This document shows positions 43,294 through 52,020 of a stretch of 64,000 nt of DNA, piece after piece. This DNA comes from Pseudanabaena galeata CCNP1313 (GTDB lineage: Bacteria; Cyanobacteriota; Cyanobacteriia; Pseudanabaenales; Pseudanabaenaceae). Where the stretch lies: NCBI RefSeq assembly GCF_029910235.1, contig NZ_CP112874.1:4702501-4766500 (forward strand), in the 5' to 3' direction. Position 1 is the first letter of the stretch; each line of letters starts with the position of its first letter. The notes beneath the pieces were generated by a model. It made no database searches. It had not been told where the DNA came from and saw nothing but the letters and a program-made list of their open reading frames with translations. The translations under genes and the position numbers were made by a program.

Positions 43294-44733
43294 TCACACT
43301 TTTGTGAATTGGTGTAATCTCTCAGGTAGACAATCTTGACGCAATAGATCCTCGCGAGTTTCTCGTTTGATGATCAAACTAGATTCACCACTCCCCACAA
43401 CCACTGCCGCAGGCTTTGGCAAACGATTGTAGTTGGAAGCCATGCTGTAATTGTATGCGCCTGTACCAAATACCACGAGAATGTCGCCAGCCTTAGTCTC
43501 AGGCAATTGAATATCTTTAATCAAAATATCACCTGATTCGCAATGCTTACCTGCGATCGTTACAGTTTGCGACAAGGATGAACTCATCTGATTTGCCACC
43601 ACAGCCCGATATTTTGACTGATAGGTAATCGGACGAGGGTTATCCGACATGCCACCATCCACAGTGATGTAGGTACGAATATCAGGAACCGTTTTGCTTC
43701 CGCCGATTGTATAGGCAGTTACACAGGTCGCGCCAACAAGCGATCGCCCTGGTTCACAGAGTAGTTTGGGTAGCGCTAATCCTGCGGTAGCAAAAGCATC
43801 GGTTACACCCGCACTGACAGTTTTGATCCAGTCTTCGATACTAGGAGGATCATCAGACTCTACATAGCGAATTCCGAGACCACCACCAATATTTAGCTCA
43901 GAAAATTTCAATCCATACTTGTCACCTGCAAGTTTAAACCACTGCACCATCACGCCACCAATATCTTGATGTGGCTGCAACTCAAAAATTTGCGAACCAA
44001 TATGGGCGTGGATACCAACGCAGTTGAGACTAGACTCAGCAACAAAAGCAAATACCGCTTCTATTTCATTGGGATCAAAGCCAAATTTACTGTCAATATG
44101 TCCTGTCTGAATATATTCATGGGTATGGCATTCAATTCCAGGGGTTAACCGCAACATTATGCGTGGTGCATTAAAGCCCACTTCAAGGGATTGCTCTTGA
44201 GCGAGATGAGCCAAAGTTTTTAGCTCATGCCAGTTATCTACGACAATGGTGCAGCCTGACTCTAGGGCATAGCTCAGTTCATCGGCAGATTTATTATTGC
44301 CATGAAAATAAATCAAGCTCGGCGAAACACCAGCCCGTAAAGCGGTCAAGATTTCACCTGCTGAAACAACATCAATGCCTAGCCCTTCAGAACCCACGAT
44401 CGCACAAACCGCTAGACAACTCCAAGCCTTAGAAGCATATAAAACCTGAGCCTGTCCTTGATAATGCTTTGCAAAGGCATCTCGATATTGCTGGCAGGCT
44501 GTTCTAAGACTGACTTCATCCAAAATATAGAGCGGTGAACCATATTGGCTCACTAAGTCCACTACATCACAACCACCTATTTCCAGATGATCTTTAGAAT
44601 TGACTATGGCAGTTAAGGGCAGAAGTTGCTGATTAGGAGACAGACTATCTAAGCTTGAAGTCTTATTTTGTAGTGAGTTCGGCTGAATTGTCGAATTAGT
44701 CTCTTGTCTGAGACTGGGTAAAACGGTAGTCAT
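43294..44733 (-). CDS. lysA: Diaminopimelate decarboxylase
   Basis: 479 residues with an N-terminal extension of about 50 residues. The PLP Lys is in VLYASKAWSCLAVC; FHGNNKSADEL, LNIGGGLGIRYVESDD, CEPGRSLVG and GAYNYSMASNYNRLPKPA are typical of this alanine-racemase-fold decarboxylase. It converts meso-diaminopimelate to lysine, the last step of lysine biosynthesis. The extension (rich in Ser, Asn, Gln) is common in cyanobacterial LysA. Confidence 0.95.
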   Translation of the reverse strand: MTTVLPSLRQETNSTIQPNSLQNKTSSLDSLSPNQQLLPLTAIVNSKDHLEIGGCDVVDLVSQYGSPLYILDEVSLRTACQQYRDAFAKHYQGQAQVLYASKAWSCLAVCAIVGSEGLGIDVVSAGEILTALRAGVSPSLIYFHGNNKSADELSYALESGCTIVVDNWHELKTLAHLAQEQSLEVGFNAPRIMLRLTPGIECHTHEYIQTGHIDSKFGFDPNEIEAVFAFVAESSLNCVGIHAHIGSQIFELQPHQDIGGVMVQWFKLAGDKYGLKFSELNIGGGLGIRYVESDDPPSIEDWIKTVSAGVTDAFATAGLALPKLLCEPGRSLVGATCVTAYTIGGSKTVPDIRTYITVDGGMSDNPRPITYQSKYRAVVANQMSSSLSQTVTIAGKHCESGDILIKDIQLPETKAGDILVVFGTGAYNYSMASNYNRLPKPAAVVVGSGESSLIIKRETREDLLRQDCLPERLHQFTKV

Positions 44734-44817
44734 AAAATATCAATAACCATAAATTTGAGCAAAGTTTTCCTAATCTATTATAAAAAATAGCGGCAATTTT
44801 ATTTAAAAAGCAGCAAT

Positions 44818-44858
44818 AAAGAGTAATAGGGTGGGCATTGCCCACCCTATTACTCTTT
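44818..44858. terminator. Perfect palindrome overlapping the CCB gene 3' end
   Basis: AAAGAGTAATAGGGTGGGC (44818-44836) pairs perfectly with 44840-44858 around ATT. The right arm encodes the last two codons and the stop of the CCB2/CCB4 gene. Confidence 0.9.
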
Positions 44859-45374
44859 ATCTATTTTTTCTAGGTTGAGCGATCGCTGTAACTCTTCGAT
44901 CTCATCTTTATGAGCGCGTACTTTCAGTCTTGTCTCAGGTAAAAGTTGCAAACTAACTAAACGTTCGCGAGGAGTACCGCGCCAATAAAACACACCCGCG
45001 ATCGGCGAAAAGATTAGCAGCCATAACCAGAGATTCTCTAAGTCAGGGATTAAAATACCCAACACTACACCCAGACAAATTAAGCCAACTGCTGCGAGTA
45101 TTGTCATAAATATTGCCAAAAAAAGACTTGGCTTGACTTGCCCAGAGAGGGTCGCTACATCTCGCGCAGGATCAATCTCAATTACTTTGTAAGCTCTCTG
45201 CTGAAAATGGTCGCGCACTTGCTTCAATAGGCGATCGTCCGTAATTTCTTCGACAGTGAATAGTGCATCAGTTGTGCGATCGCGGATGGAGCCACGTAAA
45301 AAAGAAATTAATCCAAAAAATAACAGGATTGTTAAGAACAAGGTAGAGTATATTGTCGGAATAGTTGCAGGCAT
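44850..45374 (-). CDS. Cofactor assembly of complex C (CCB2/CCB4) family protein
   Basis: 174 residues. One N-terminal membrane span (STLFLTILLFFGLISFLRGS), a soluble stretch (LLKQVRDHFQQRAYKVIEID), then two spans (PSLFLAIFMTILAAVGLICL and LWLWLLIFSPIAGVFYW) and a C-terminal KVRAHKDEIEELQ tail. This layout matches CCB2/CCB4, needed for covalent attachment of heme ci to cytochrome b6 in the thylakoid. The C-terminus is encoded within a palindrome. Confidence 0.83.
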   Translation of the reverse strand: MPATIPTIYSTLFLTILLFFGLISFLRGSIRDRTTDALFTVEEITDDRLLKQVRDHFQQRAYKVIEIDPARDVATLSGQVKPSLFLAIFMTILAAVGLICLGVVLGILIPDLENLWLWLLIFSPIAGVFYWRGTPRERLVSLQLLPETRLKVRAHKDEIEELQRSLNLEKIDKE

Positions 45375-45456
45375 TCGGGCTGAGATGTTATGGGGTTTGG
45401 TTGCAGTCTAATCAATCACTTATATTATAAGTATTATTAAGTAAGTAGACATACTT

Positions 45457-45533
45457 ACAGTGCTTTGCGCTTAAACCCAAACCAAGGGATGTTTTGAAAG
45501 TGTTGCCAAGCAACACTTTCAAAACATCCCTTG
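45457..45533. repeat. Palindromic element of the 'ACAGCGCTTTGC' family, copy D
   Basis: Leader ACAGTGCTTTGCGCTTAAAC then CCAAACCAAG, followed by perfect 24-bp arms (45483-45506, 45510-45533). The stem differs from copy C at about ten positions, each matched on the opposite arm. Confidence 0.92.
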
Positions 45534-45624
45534 AGGTTCGGCAAATGCAATAGACTTCGCTAGAGAGAATTGCTGATACTCAAATTATAAATTTGATATA
45601 TCATCCTGATTTTGATATAAAGAT

Positions 45625-45660
45625 TAACGATTAAACGATTAAGAGTTTAACGATTAAAGC
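45625..45660. repeat. Clustered ACGATTAA repeats before the tyrosine kinase gene
   Basis: Three exact ACGATTAA copies plus one degenerate (AGAGTTTAA) in 36 bp, ending 19 bp before the ATG. They may be a regulator site or a slippage product. Confidence 0.6.
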
Positions 45661-45679
45661 TACTTAGGTAAAAACAACG

Positions 45680-47884
45680 ATGACTGAATATCCTAAAGCT
45701 ACCTATGTAGGCAAGTATGTCGATGATTCGTTTAAGCTTGCCAAATTTTTCAGAGTACTCCGCAAGCGTTGGATCGTCATCGTCGCTGTTTCTGTCTCTG
45801 TATTTGCGGGAAATACTTACTATACATTTACCAGAACTCCACAATATCGCTCAACCTCTTCGCTCCTAGTTAACTCGACGATCGCTATATCAGATATTCA
45901 ACTTCCGGGATTATCCACTAGCTCTCTGGTTAATCTCAGTACAGAGGTCGCTATTCTGGAAAGCCGCCCTCTCATTGAAATTGCTGTTTCTAAAATGCAG
46001 CAATCTCCATCGTCAGTATCCTACAAAGATATTGATCCATTGACGATTATGAATGGATTAGACATCCGTCCCGAAAAAGATACGATGGTTTTGCGTCTTA
46101 CCTACACAGATAGCGATCCCAAGCGGGCGCGAGAAGTTTTAAATGCATTAACCCAAACTTACGTTGAATATAGCTTAAAAGATCGCCGTACTAAGTCCAG
46201 TACTGCGATTAAATTTATCCAAGATAAGCTGCCACAGGTTAAACAGCAGCTTGATAAGTCAGCTCTCGCAGTTACCCAATTCCGTAAGACTTACAATATT
46301 GTCGATCCTGACACCTATGCAGCCTCTGTTTATAAAATGCGCGAGGCACTCGAAAAGCAAGCTCAAGAATTACAAATCAAAATCGCCCAAGTTCAACAAC
46401 AGTATGAAGCCCTTAGCCGTCAAGTTGGCAAATCTCCTGAAGCGGCGATCAGTAGCGCAATTTTGCAACAAGATACGCCCTATCAATCCTTAGTTAAACA
46501 ATTTCAAGAAGTTGAAACTAATTACTTTTTAGAGCGCACTCGCTTTCGAGAAGATCACCCTACTGTGATCGCCCTTAGAGATCGTCGAGATGAACTCTAT
46601 CGATTGCTGGAGACTCGCGCTCAATCAGTAGTTGGCGTGAGAGGCAGTACGACAAATATTGCTAACGAGCCGAATAGTGCAATTCAGCAAAATTTAGCTT
46701 CCCAGTTATTTGATGCTCAAACTAACCTTGCTGTTAGCCAAGCTCAACTAGAGAGCATTCGTAATGCCCAGACTGAAGTTGCTACCGCTTTTTCTAAGAT
46801 CCCCCAGATTCAGCAAAGGTATGTAGAAATTCAAAGACAACTTGCCCTTGACACTTCAACCTACAACAAGTTGAGCGAAAAATTAGAAGAATTAAGAATC
46901 TCAGAGGCTCAAGAAATTTCATCATGGAAAATCTTGGAGCCGCCTCTTATTCCCATTAAACCATCTTCTCCAGATATCGAGAGGAGTTTGATTACTGGAG
47001 CGATTTCTGGAATAGCACTAGGAATCTTATTTGCTTTGTTACTCAATCGACTAGATCAGCGAATTCGTGAGGTGGAGGAGTTAAGGGAAATGATTGATAT
47101 CCCTCTACTTGCTTCCATCCCGATGACAGAAGTAGCCTCTTTAGTTCCCACAAATAGCCAAGGTATATTGCCATCTAGTAGTTATTATGCTTTTAAAGAG
47201 GCGCTGGGTTCGCTGGCTTTAAATTTGCGTTACTTGGGTACTGACGACACGATGAAAGTGATTGCTTTCACCTCGTCCGTACCTTCAGAAGGTAAGAGTA
47301 CTTTGACCTATAATCTTGCTAACATTTTAGCGGCTCTGGGTCATAGAGTTCTCTTAGTTGATGCTGATATGCGAAAACCAACTATTCATAAATTAGCGAA
47401 GCTAGGTAATAAAGTTGGATTGTCCACAGCTTTAGCTACGCTTAGTTCATGGCAGGATCTAATTCAGGCAGGGGATGAGCTTGGAAATCTGCATGTTTTA
47501 ACTTCAGGCTCTCTTCCTCCTAATCCTATGTTATTACTAGAGTCTAGTAAAATGGCTGCGCTATTACAGGAATGGAGACAAGAGTATGACTATGTTTTGG
47601 TTGACACTCCACCTGTGATTGGCATAACTGACGCTCAATGTCTGACATCAAAGGTAGATACATTTATTTTGGTAGCAGCGATTAATCGTTCAACTAGAAG
47701 TGGAATTTCCCGTGCATTAGAGATTTTATCGACAGCCAGAGCTAATGTTTCTGGTTTGTTGATTAATATGATTGGCTCATCGGATAGTGAGTATCACTAT
47801 GGTTACTATAATCACTACTACCTGAATGCCTCAGAAGCCGAAGAACAGGAATCTGATGCGGAAGTAGAAGTTATCGAAAATTAA
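45680..47884 (+). CDS. Wzc-like polysaccharide co-polymerase / bacterial tyrosine kinase
   Basis: 734 residues. A Wzz domain with TM1 (RWIVIVAVSVSVFAGNTYY, about 31-50), long coiled coils (about 190-400), and TM2 (about 434-456). The C-terminal BY-kinase has Walker A TSSVPSEGKSTLTYN (about 531-545), Walker A' VLLVDADMRKP and Walker B YDYVLVDTPPVIG. The tail EYHYGYYNHYYLN is a tyrosine cluster for autophosphorylation. It controls chain length and export of exopolysaccharide. No polysaccharide gene cluster follows; the next gene is convergent. Confidence 0.92.
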   Translation: MTEYPKATYVGKYVDDSFKLAKFFRVLRKRWIVIVAVSVSVFAGNTYYTFTRTPQYRSTSSLLVNSTIAISDIQLPGLSTSSLVNLSTEVAILESRPLIEIAVSKMQQSPSSVSYKDIDPLTIMNGLDIRPEKDTMVLRLTYTDSDPKRAREVLNALTQTYVEYSLKDRRTKSSTAIKFIQDKLPQVKQQLDKSALAVTQFRKTYNIVDPDTYAASVYKMREALEKQAQELQIKIAQVQQQYEALSRQVGKSPEAAISSAILQQDTPYQSLVKQFQEVETNYFLERTRFREDHPTVIALRDRRDELYRLLETRAQSVVGVRGSTTNIANEPNSAIQQNLASQLFDAQTNLAVSQAQLESIRNAQTEVATAFSKIPQIQQRYVEIQRQLALDTSTYNKLSEKLEELRISEAQEISSWKILEPPLIPIKPSSPDIERSLITGAISGIALGILFALLLNRLDQRIREVEELREMIDIPLLASIPMTEVASLVPTNSQGILPSSSYYAFKEALGSLALNLRYLGTDDTMKVIAFTSSVPSEGKSTLTYNLANILAALGHRVLLVDADMRKPTIHKLAKLGNKVGLSTALATLSSWQDLIQAGDELGNLHVLTSGSLPPNPMLLLESSKMAALLQEWRQEYDYVLVDTPPVIGITDAQCLTSKVDTFILVAAINRSTRSGISRALEILSTARANVSGLLINMIGSSDSEYHYGYYNHYYLNASEAEEQESDAEVEVIEN

Positions 47885-47890
47885 ACCTAA

Positions 47891-47929
47891 AGAGAATGTC
47901 TGCGGCGCAAAGCGCCGCAGACATTCTCT
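47891..47929. terminator. Perfect palindrome between convergent Wzc-like and CobO genes
   Basis: AGAGAATGTCTGCGGCGC (47891-47908) pairs with 47912-47929 around AAA. It starts 7 bp after one stop codon and touches the opposite one, as expected for a bidirectional terminator. Confidence 0.9.
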
Positions 47930-49062
47930 TAAAAATCTACACCACGTTTGAGGTCTACGCCTTTTTCAGCGTAGTGCTTGTGACAGACCATTTCTGAATG
48001 AACGGATGCAAGGTCAAAGTAAGCGGGCTGGTTGAGACAACGCCCTGTAATGATCACTTCAGTATCGCGGGATTTTTTGAGCAATGCTTGGCAGATTGGC
48101 TCGACGGGTAGTAAATCCAGATCAACAGTGGGATTGAGTTCGTCAAGGATGATCGTTTTGTAAAGTCCTGAAGCGATCGCTGCCTGAGCGATTTCCCAAC
48201 CACGTTGCGCTTCGATGCAGTCCATTTCCTGTTGTTGACCACGCCAGACGATCGCATCACGTCCACAGCGCTGATGATCGATTACATGGGGATAGCCACG
48301 TTTGAGAGCAGCGATCGCTGCATCTTCGGTATAGCCAGCACCACCCTTGAGCCATTGCATGATCAGCACACGATGGGATAGATCTCGACTAATGCCTGTA
48401 CCGATCGCCTTAAGCGATCGCCCCAAAGCCGAGGTGCTTTTGCCTTTACCAGCACCTGTATAAATCTCAATTCCCGTCACATCATATTTCTCAGCATGGG
48501 CATCATCATGCGATCGCATTTCCGAGTGTAGATCAGCGATATCAATTAATGCTTGAGGTGCACCGCGTCCTGTGCAGATTACTTCGAGATGGGGTGGTTT
48601 ATGCTTTAAATCTTTGACAACGCGATCGACGGGGATTAGTCCTAAATCAAGAACAGGATTAATTTCATCTAAAACCACTACGGAGTAAAGCCCTGAAGCC
48701 ATTGCCCCTTTAGCGATCGCCCAACCTCGTTCGGCTTCTTGGCGATCGAAGGGTGTGACATGTTCAGCATCAAAAAATTCAGAGCGACCAGTCCGCACAT
48801 GATCGATTAAGTGAGGAAATCCTTGTTGCAATGCGGAAATTGCGGCATCTTCTGAATATTCACGCTCCGAACCTTTGAGAAAGCGCAATAACAAAATTCT
48901 TGTGCCGAAGGGTGATGTGTCGGACATGCCTAAGCCAAGCGATCTCAAAACTACGCCCAATGCTGCCTGTGATTTGCCTTTGCCTGTGCCGTCATAAACA
49001 TGGATTTGTCCGATCTCACGTTCGGGACGCACCTGTGCGGTCATGATGCCTATCGCTGCCAT
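47929..49062 (-). CDS. Tandem CobO/BtuR-like P-loop protein
   Basis: 377 residues made of two homologous halves, each a BtuR/CobO-type ATP:cob(I)alamin adenosyltransferase fold. Half 1 (about 15-190) has P-loop DGTGKGKSQAALG and VVVLDEINPVLDLGLI; half 2 (about 200-370) has TGAGKGKSTSALG and IILDELNPTVDLDLL. Both retain the P-loop and DE(I/L)NP motif, so both may bind ATP. BtuR itself is about 200 residues, so this is a fused duplication. Activity in cobalamin metabolism is inferred. Met7 is an alternative start. Confidence 0.85.
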   Translation of the reverse strand: MAAIGIMTAQVRPEREIGQIHVYDGTGKGKSQAALGVVLRSLGLGMSDTSPFGTRILLLRFLKGSEREYSEDAAISALQQGFPHLIDHVRTGRSEFFDAEHVTPFDRQEAERGWAIAKGAMASGLYSVVVLDEINPVLDLGLIPVDRVVKDLKHKPPHLEVICTGRGAPQALIDIADLHSEMRSHDDAHAEKYDVTGIEIYTGAGKGKSTSALGRSLKAIGTGISRDLSHRVLIMQWLKGGAGYTEDAAIAALKRGYPHVIDHQRCGRDAIVWRGQQQEMDCIEAQRGWEIAQAAIASGLYKTIILDELNPTVDLDLLPVEPICQALLKKSRDTEVIITGRCLNQPAYFDLASVHSEMVCHKHYAEKGVDLKRGVDF

Positions 49063-49213
49063 GTCTTTATCTAAGCTCTTTCATTTCTCATTCACTGTGA
49101 TTATATCGAAAACCCAAAACATAAAGGTACTCACTTCAATATGGCATAGGCTAGCGATCGCAGTATGATATTTAGAGTATGGTTCCAAGATTTTTTCGCG
49201 AGGCATTGATTGC

Positions 49214-49537
49214 ATGAACTCAAGTCTTAAAATTAATAATCCCCCATCTCAGAAAAATCGTATTGTCTTTCTGGATAAGGCTCGAATTGCAATTGACTTT
49301 TTGCCAAGTAAAGATAAAGAGCAAATCGTCAATACAGTCAAATGCTTAGAAGATTTCCCTGTTTGCACCAAAGCTAAGATCTATAAACTTAATCCTTCTG
49401 TCCCCAACCACTTCATTGCCAGAGGAAGAGGTGATTATCGAATTGTGTTCAAATCACAAGATAGAGAGATCACTATTGTGGATGTAGTTAGTCGTAGTCG
49501 TCTTGAATTTCTGTTTGGGGATGCAAAAAATCATTAA
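49214..49537 (+). CDS. RelE-like toxin-fold protein
   Basis: 107 residues. IVNTVKCLEDFPVCTKAKIYKL and HFIARGRGDYRIVFKSQDRE followed by ITIVDVVSRSRLEFLF follow the RelE/HigB fold pattern, with the Arg-rich YRIVF strand and final aromatic. No antitoxin precedes it: upstream of the ATG is an ordinary gap. The TAA overlaps the ATG of the Shedu-like gene by one base (TAATG), so the two are translationally coupled. It may be a toxin whose partner is the nuclease-like gene, or a structural module of a two-gene defence system. Confidence 0.68.
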   Translation: MNSSLKINNPPSQKNRIVFLDKARIAIDFLPSKDKEQIVNTVKCLEDFPVCTKAKIYKLNPSVPNHFIARGRGDYRIVFKSQDREITIVDVVSRSRLEFLFGDAKNH

Positions 49538-50184
49538 TGACAAAAATAGATTCATTTAAATTAGATATTAGCCAGTGTTTTGCTGAACTTCAAGAGTTTG
49601 AAAATTTACTCATTGCAAAAGATGAACTATCTGAAACTAAAGACATATTGCCATTTTTCAAGTCAAGATTACATCTATCAGCATTCATTGCCTACTACGC
49701 TCCCAGCATGATCACATTTGATCGTATTAAGCATGAGTTTTCATTTTTTGGCGATTTTCGTGCAGATTTAATCGTTGGAGATTCTACACATCATACGTAT
49801 TGCTTTATCGAATTTGAGGATGCCACTAAAAACAGTATTTTTACACGCAAAAAAGGAAAAAGCACATCAGAATGGTCGCCAAGATTTGAACATGGTTTTA
49901 GCCAAATTGTTGATTGGTTTTGGAAAATTGATGATCTTAAAAACACTGATTCGGCACGCAACATTTTTGGTAACAGTAATATAGAAATTTATGGAATTAT
50001 CGTTATTGGTAGAGATAAGTTCTTGTCAGAACTTGATAACAGTAGATTAAAGTGGCGTTTGAATAAAGTTGTAGTTGATTCCAGAAAGATAATTTGTATA
50101 ACCTTCGATCAGTTAGCCAAAGATATAAGAGATCGCCTCAACCTATATCAAACAATTTACGAAGCAGAACCTGAAAGCGAATAG
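49537..50184 (+). CDS. Shedu-like (SduA/DUF4263) nuclease-fold protein
   Basis: 215 residues. FFGDFRADLIVGDSTHHTYC followed by FIEFEDATKNSIF, then EWSPRFEHGFSQIVDWFWKI and GIIVIGRDKFL resemble the Shedu C-terminal nuclease domain. Asp77 and Glu92 would fit a PD-(D/E)XK core, with Gln123 in the usual following helix; the third position is Glu94 instead of Lys, an oddity. Shedu proteins are single-gene anti-phage systems. This one is short and lacks a recognisable N-terminal sensor, unless the overlapping RelE-like gene plays that part. Assignment is by motif memory only. Confidence 0.65.
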   Translation: MTKIDSFKLDISQCFAELQEFENLLIAKDELSETKDILPFFKSRLHLSAFIAYYAPSMITFDRIKHEFSFFGDFRADLIVGDSTHHTYCFIEFEDATKNSIFTRKKGKSTSEWSPRFEHGFSQIVDWFWKIDDLKNTDSARNIFGNSNIEIYGIIVIGRDKFLSELDNSRLKWRLNKVVVDSRKIICITFDQLAKDIRDRLNLYQTIYEAEPESE

Positions 50185-50423
50185 TTTTTTTGGTCAGAAT
50201 GCTAAAATCTATGTCTTAGAGCCAATATATTTGTGTCATGAGAAAATTTGCAACGCGATCGCTCAATTTACATAAATTCATGCTTTATACCCAATCGTAA
50301 ACAAAAAGGTACTTTCTAGAGCCGCGATCGCCCCTGAAACTAACTGTCCTAACTACCCCTTTCTTTGCTGTGGCATAGCCATTTTATGTTTTGCTATAAC
50401 ATATAGTCCATAAGGTAATCAGG

Positions 50424-51560
50424 ATGCAGCAAATTCTTGTAATTGATGACGATCTTGTCATGCAAATGATTCTGAAAAATACACTGCAAGCACAAAAATA
50501 TGAAGTAATTGTCGCAAAGAATGGAAAGGAAGGAATATCATTAGCCAAACAATATCAACCAGCCTTAATCATCTGTGACTGGATGATGCCAGACATAGAT
50601 GGATTAGAAGTCTGTCATCAAATTAAGCTGGATGATAATTTGTCTTCAACGATCTTTATTTTATTAACTTCCAAAGGTGCTGTCGAAGATAAGGTGAAAG
50701 CTCTAGATAATGGAGCTGATGATTTTTTATCTAAACCGATCGATAAGACTGAATTAATCGCTAGTGTCAGAGCGGGTTTAAGAATCTATCAACTTAATAA
50801 AGACTTACAATCACAAAAGCAGTTACTAGAGGCGGAATTTGCGGAGGCAGGAGAATATATAAGAGCTTTGTTGCCTTTGACTTTAGAAGGTGTAGTAAAC
50901 ATTACGGCTGAGTTTATTCCCTCTAGTCAACTGGGTGGAGATTGTTATGACTTTTATTGGTTAGATCCTGATCATTTAGCTATTTATTTGATCGATACTT
51001 CTGGGCATGGCGTAGGTTCAGCATTATTATCCATTTCAATTTTAAATCTCTTGCGATCACAGTCCTTTGGGAAAGAGAAGTTTTATGAGCCTAGCGCAAT
51101 TATGACAGAGCTTAATCGGGCTTTTCAGATGAGTCAGCACAATGGACGCTATTTCACAATGTGGTATGGAGTCTACGAGCGATCGCAACGTAAGCTGATC
51201 TATGCTAATGCTGGACATCCGCAAGGAATTTTGATTTCTGGAACTCCTGAAAGTCCTCAGATTCAAGAACTTCCTAGTCTAGATATGCCTATAGGATTTT
51301 TCCCTGATGTGGATTACACTAGCTCGGAACTATCGATAGCGCCAGACAGTAAGCTTTATATTTTCAGTGATGGCATTTTTGAAGTTATGCAAGAAAATGA
51401 CAAGATATGGGGAATGCCTAAGTTTTTCAATTACTTAGTAGAAAAATTCTCGTTGAGTGAAGAAATTAGTATAAATTCAGTTATGCAAAAAATCCAGAGC
51501 CAAACGCCAAACGCCAAATCTGGTGATGATGTTTCGCTATTACAAATTCACTTCCCATAG
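50424..51560 (+). CDS. Response regulator with PP2C/SpoIIE phosphatase output
   Basis: 378 residues. Residues 1-125 are a receiver domain with acidic pair DDD near residue 8-10, phospho-acceptor in ICDWMMPDIDG (about Asp53), Thr/Ser in LLTSKG and Lys in DDFLSKPID. A short coiled linker (about 125-155) leads to a SpoIIE-type phosphatase (about 165-378) with SSQLGGDCYDF, LIDTSGHGVGSALLS, YANAGHPQG and SDGIFE. Such RsbU/IcfG-like proteins dephosphorylate anti-sigma antagonist proteins. A histidine kinase partner is not nearby. Confidence 0.92.
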   Translation: MQQILVIDDDLVMQMILKNTLQAQKYEVIVAKNGKEGISLAKQYQPALIICDWMMPDIDGLEVCHQIKLDDNLSSTIFILLTSKGAVEDKVKALDNGADDFLSKPIDKTELIASVRAGLRIYQLNKDLQSQKQLLEAEFAEAGEYIRALLPLTLEGVVNITAEFIPSSQLGGDCYDFYWLDPDHLAIYLIDTSGHGVGSALLSISILNLLRSQSFGKEKFYEPSAIMTELNRAFQMSQHNGRYFTMWYGVYERSQRKLIYANAGHPQGILISGTPESPQIQELPSLDMPIGFFPDVDYTSSELSIAPDSKLYIFSDGIFEVMQENDKIWGMPKFFNYLVEKFSLSEEISINSVMQKIQSQTPNAKSGDDVSLLQIHFP

Positions 51561-51562
51561 TG

Positions 51563-51593
51563 GTTTTGATTTTGCCTTAGGCAAAATCAAAAC
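51563..51593. terminator. Hairpin after the response regulator gene
   Basis: GTTTTGATTTTGCC (51563-51576) pairs perfectly with 51580-51593 around TTA, 3 bp past the stop. Confidence 0.8.
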
Positions 51594-51607
51594 TCAAACC
51601 CCTTGGA

Positions 51608-51952
51608 CTAATATTCAATCGTCATACTTTCATAGGTTGCGCCACGGATTGTTTGAATACGCTCTGTAGGCTTAGCCTTAATTTTATTAACAAACTGTGC
51701 CTCGGTCATCTCTGCACTTACAGCGTTATTCTCTACATCTAGATCTAGTTGCGCGAGATTGCGATCAAGCTCGGCAAGACGATTGACTATTTGTTGCTGG
51801 CGATCGCATACTCGTACCAATTCTTCCTGTAGTCGCTCTTTCTCATTGGCGAGTTGATGCATCTGGATGTATAGTGCCGAAGGGGTTTTCCGTAGAGGCA
51901 TAGAACGCAATTTCGGCTGGATTGGTCTACGAGATGCACGAGAAATAGTCAT
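51608..51952 (-). CDS. Small basic coiled-coil protein (possibly GvpV-like)
   Basis: 114 residues. A basic N-terminus (SRASRRPIQPKLRSMPLRKT) is followed by a heptad-rich helix (LANEKERLQEELVRVCDRQQ followed by QIVNRLAELDRNLAQLD). This shape reminds me of the GvpV-like gas-vesicle accessory proteins, but no gvp genes are in the window and similar coiled coils are common. It lies 68 bp downstream of another small gene on the same strand. Function unknown. Confidence 0.6.
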   Translation of the reverse strand: MTISRASRRPIQPKLRSMPLRKTPSALYIQMHQLANEKERLQEELVRVCDRQQQIVNRLAELDRNLAQLDLDVENNAVSAEMTEAQFVNKIKAKPTERIQTIRGATYESMTIEY

Positions 51953-52020
51953 AGGAGTTAGTCCTGATAGACATTTAGTTTTAGATATAAAAATCTCTAC
52001 TGTGTAAAGATTTTTATTAT

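Larger units (their letters stand above)
45375..45679. other. Intergenic region between divergent CCB and Wzc-like genes
   Basis: It contains palindromic copy D (45457-45533) and, just before the kinase start, a cluster of ACGATTAA repeats (45625-45660). No ORF is seen. Confidence 0.65.
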
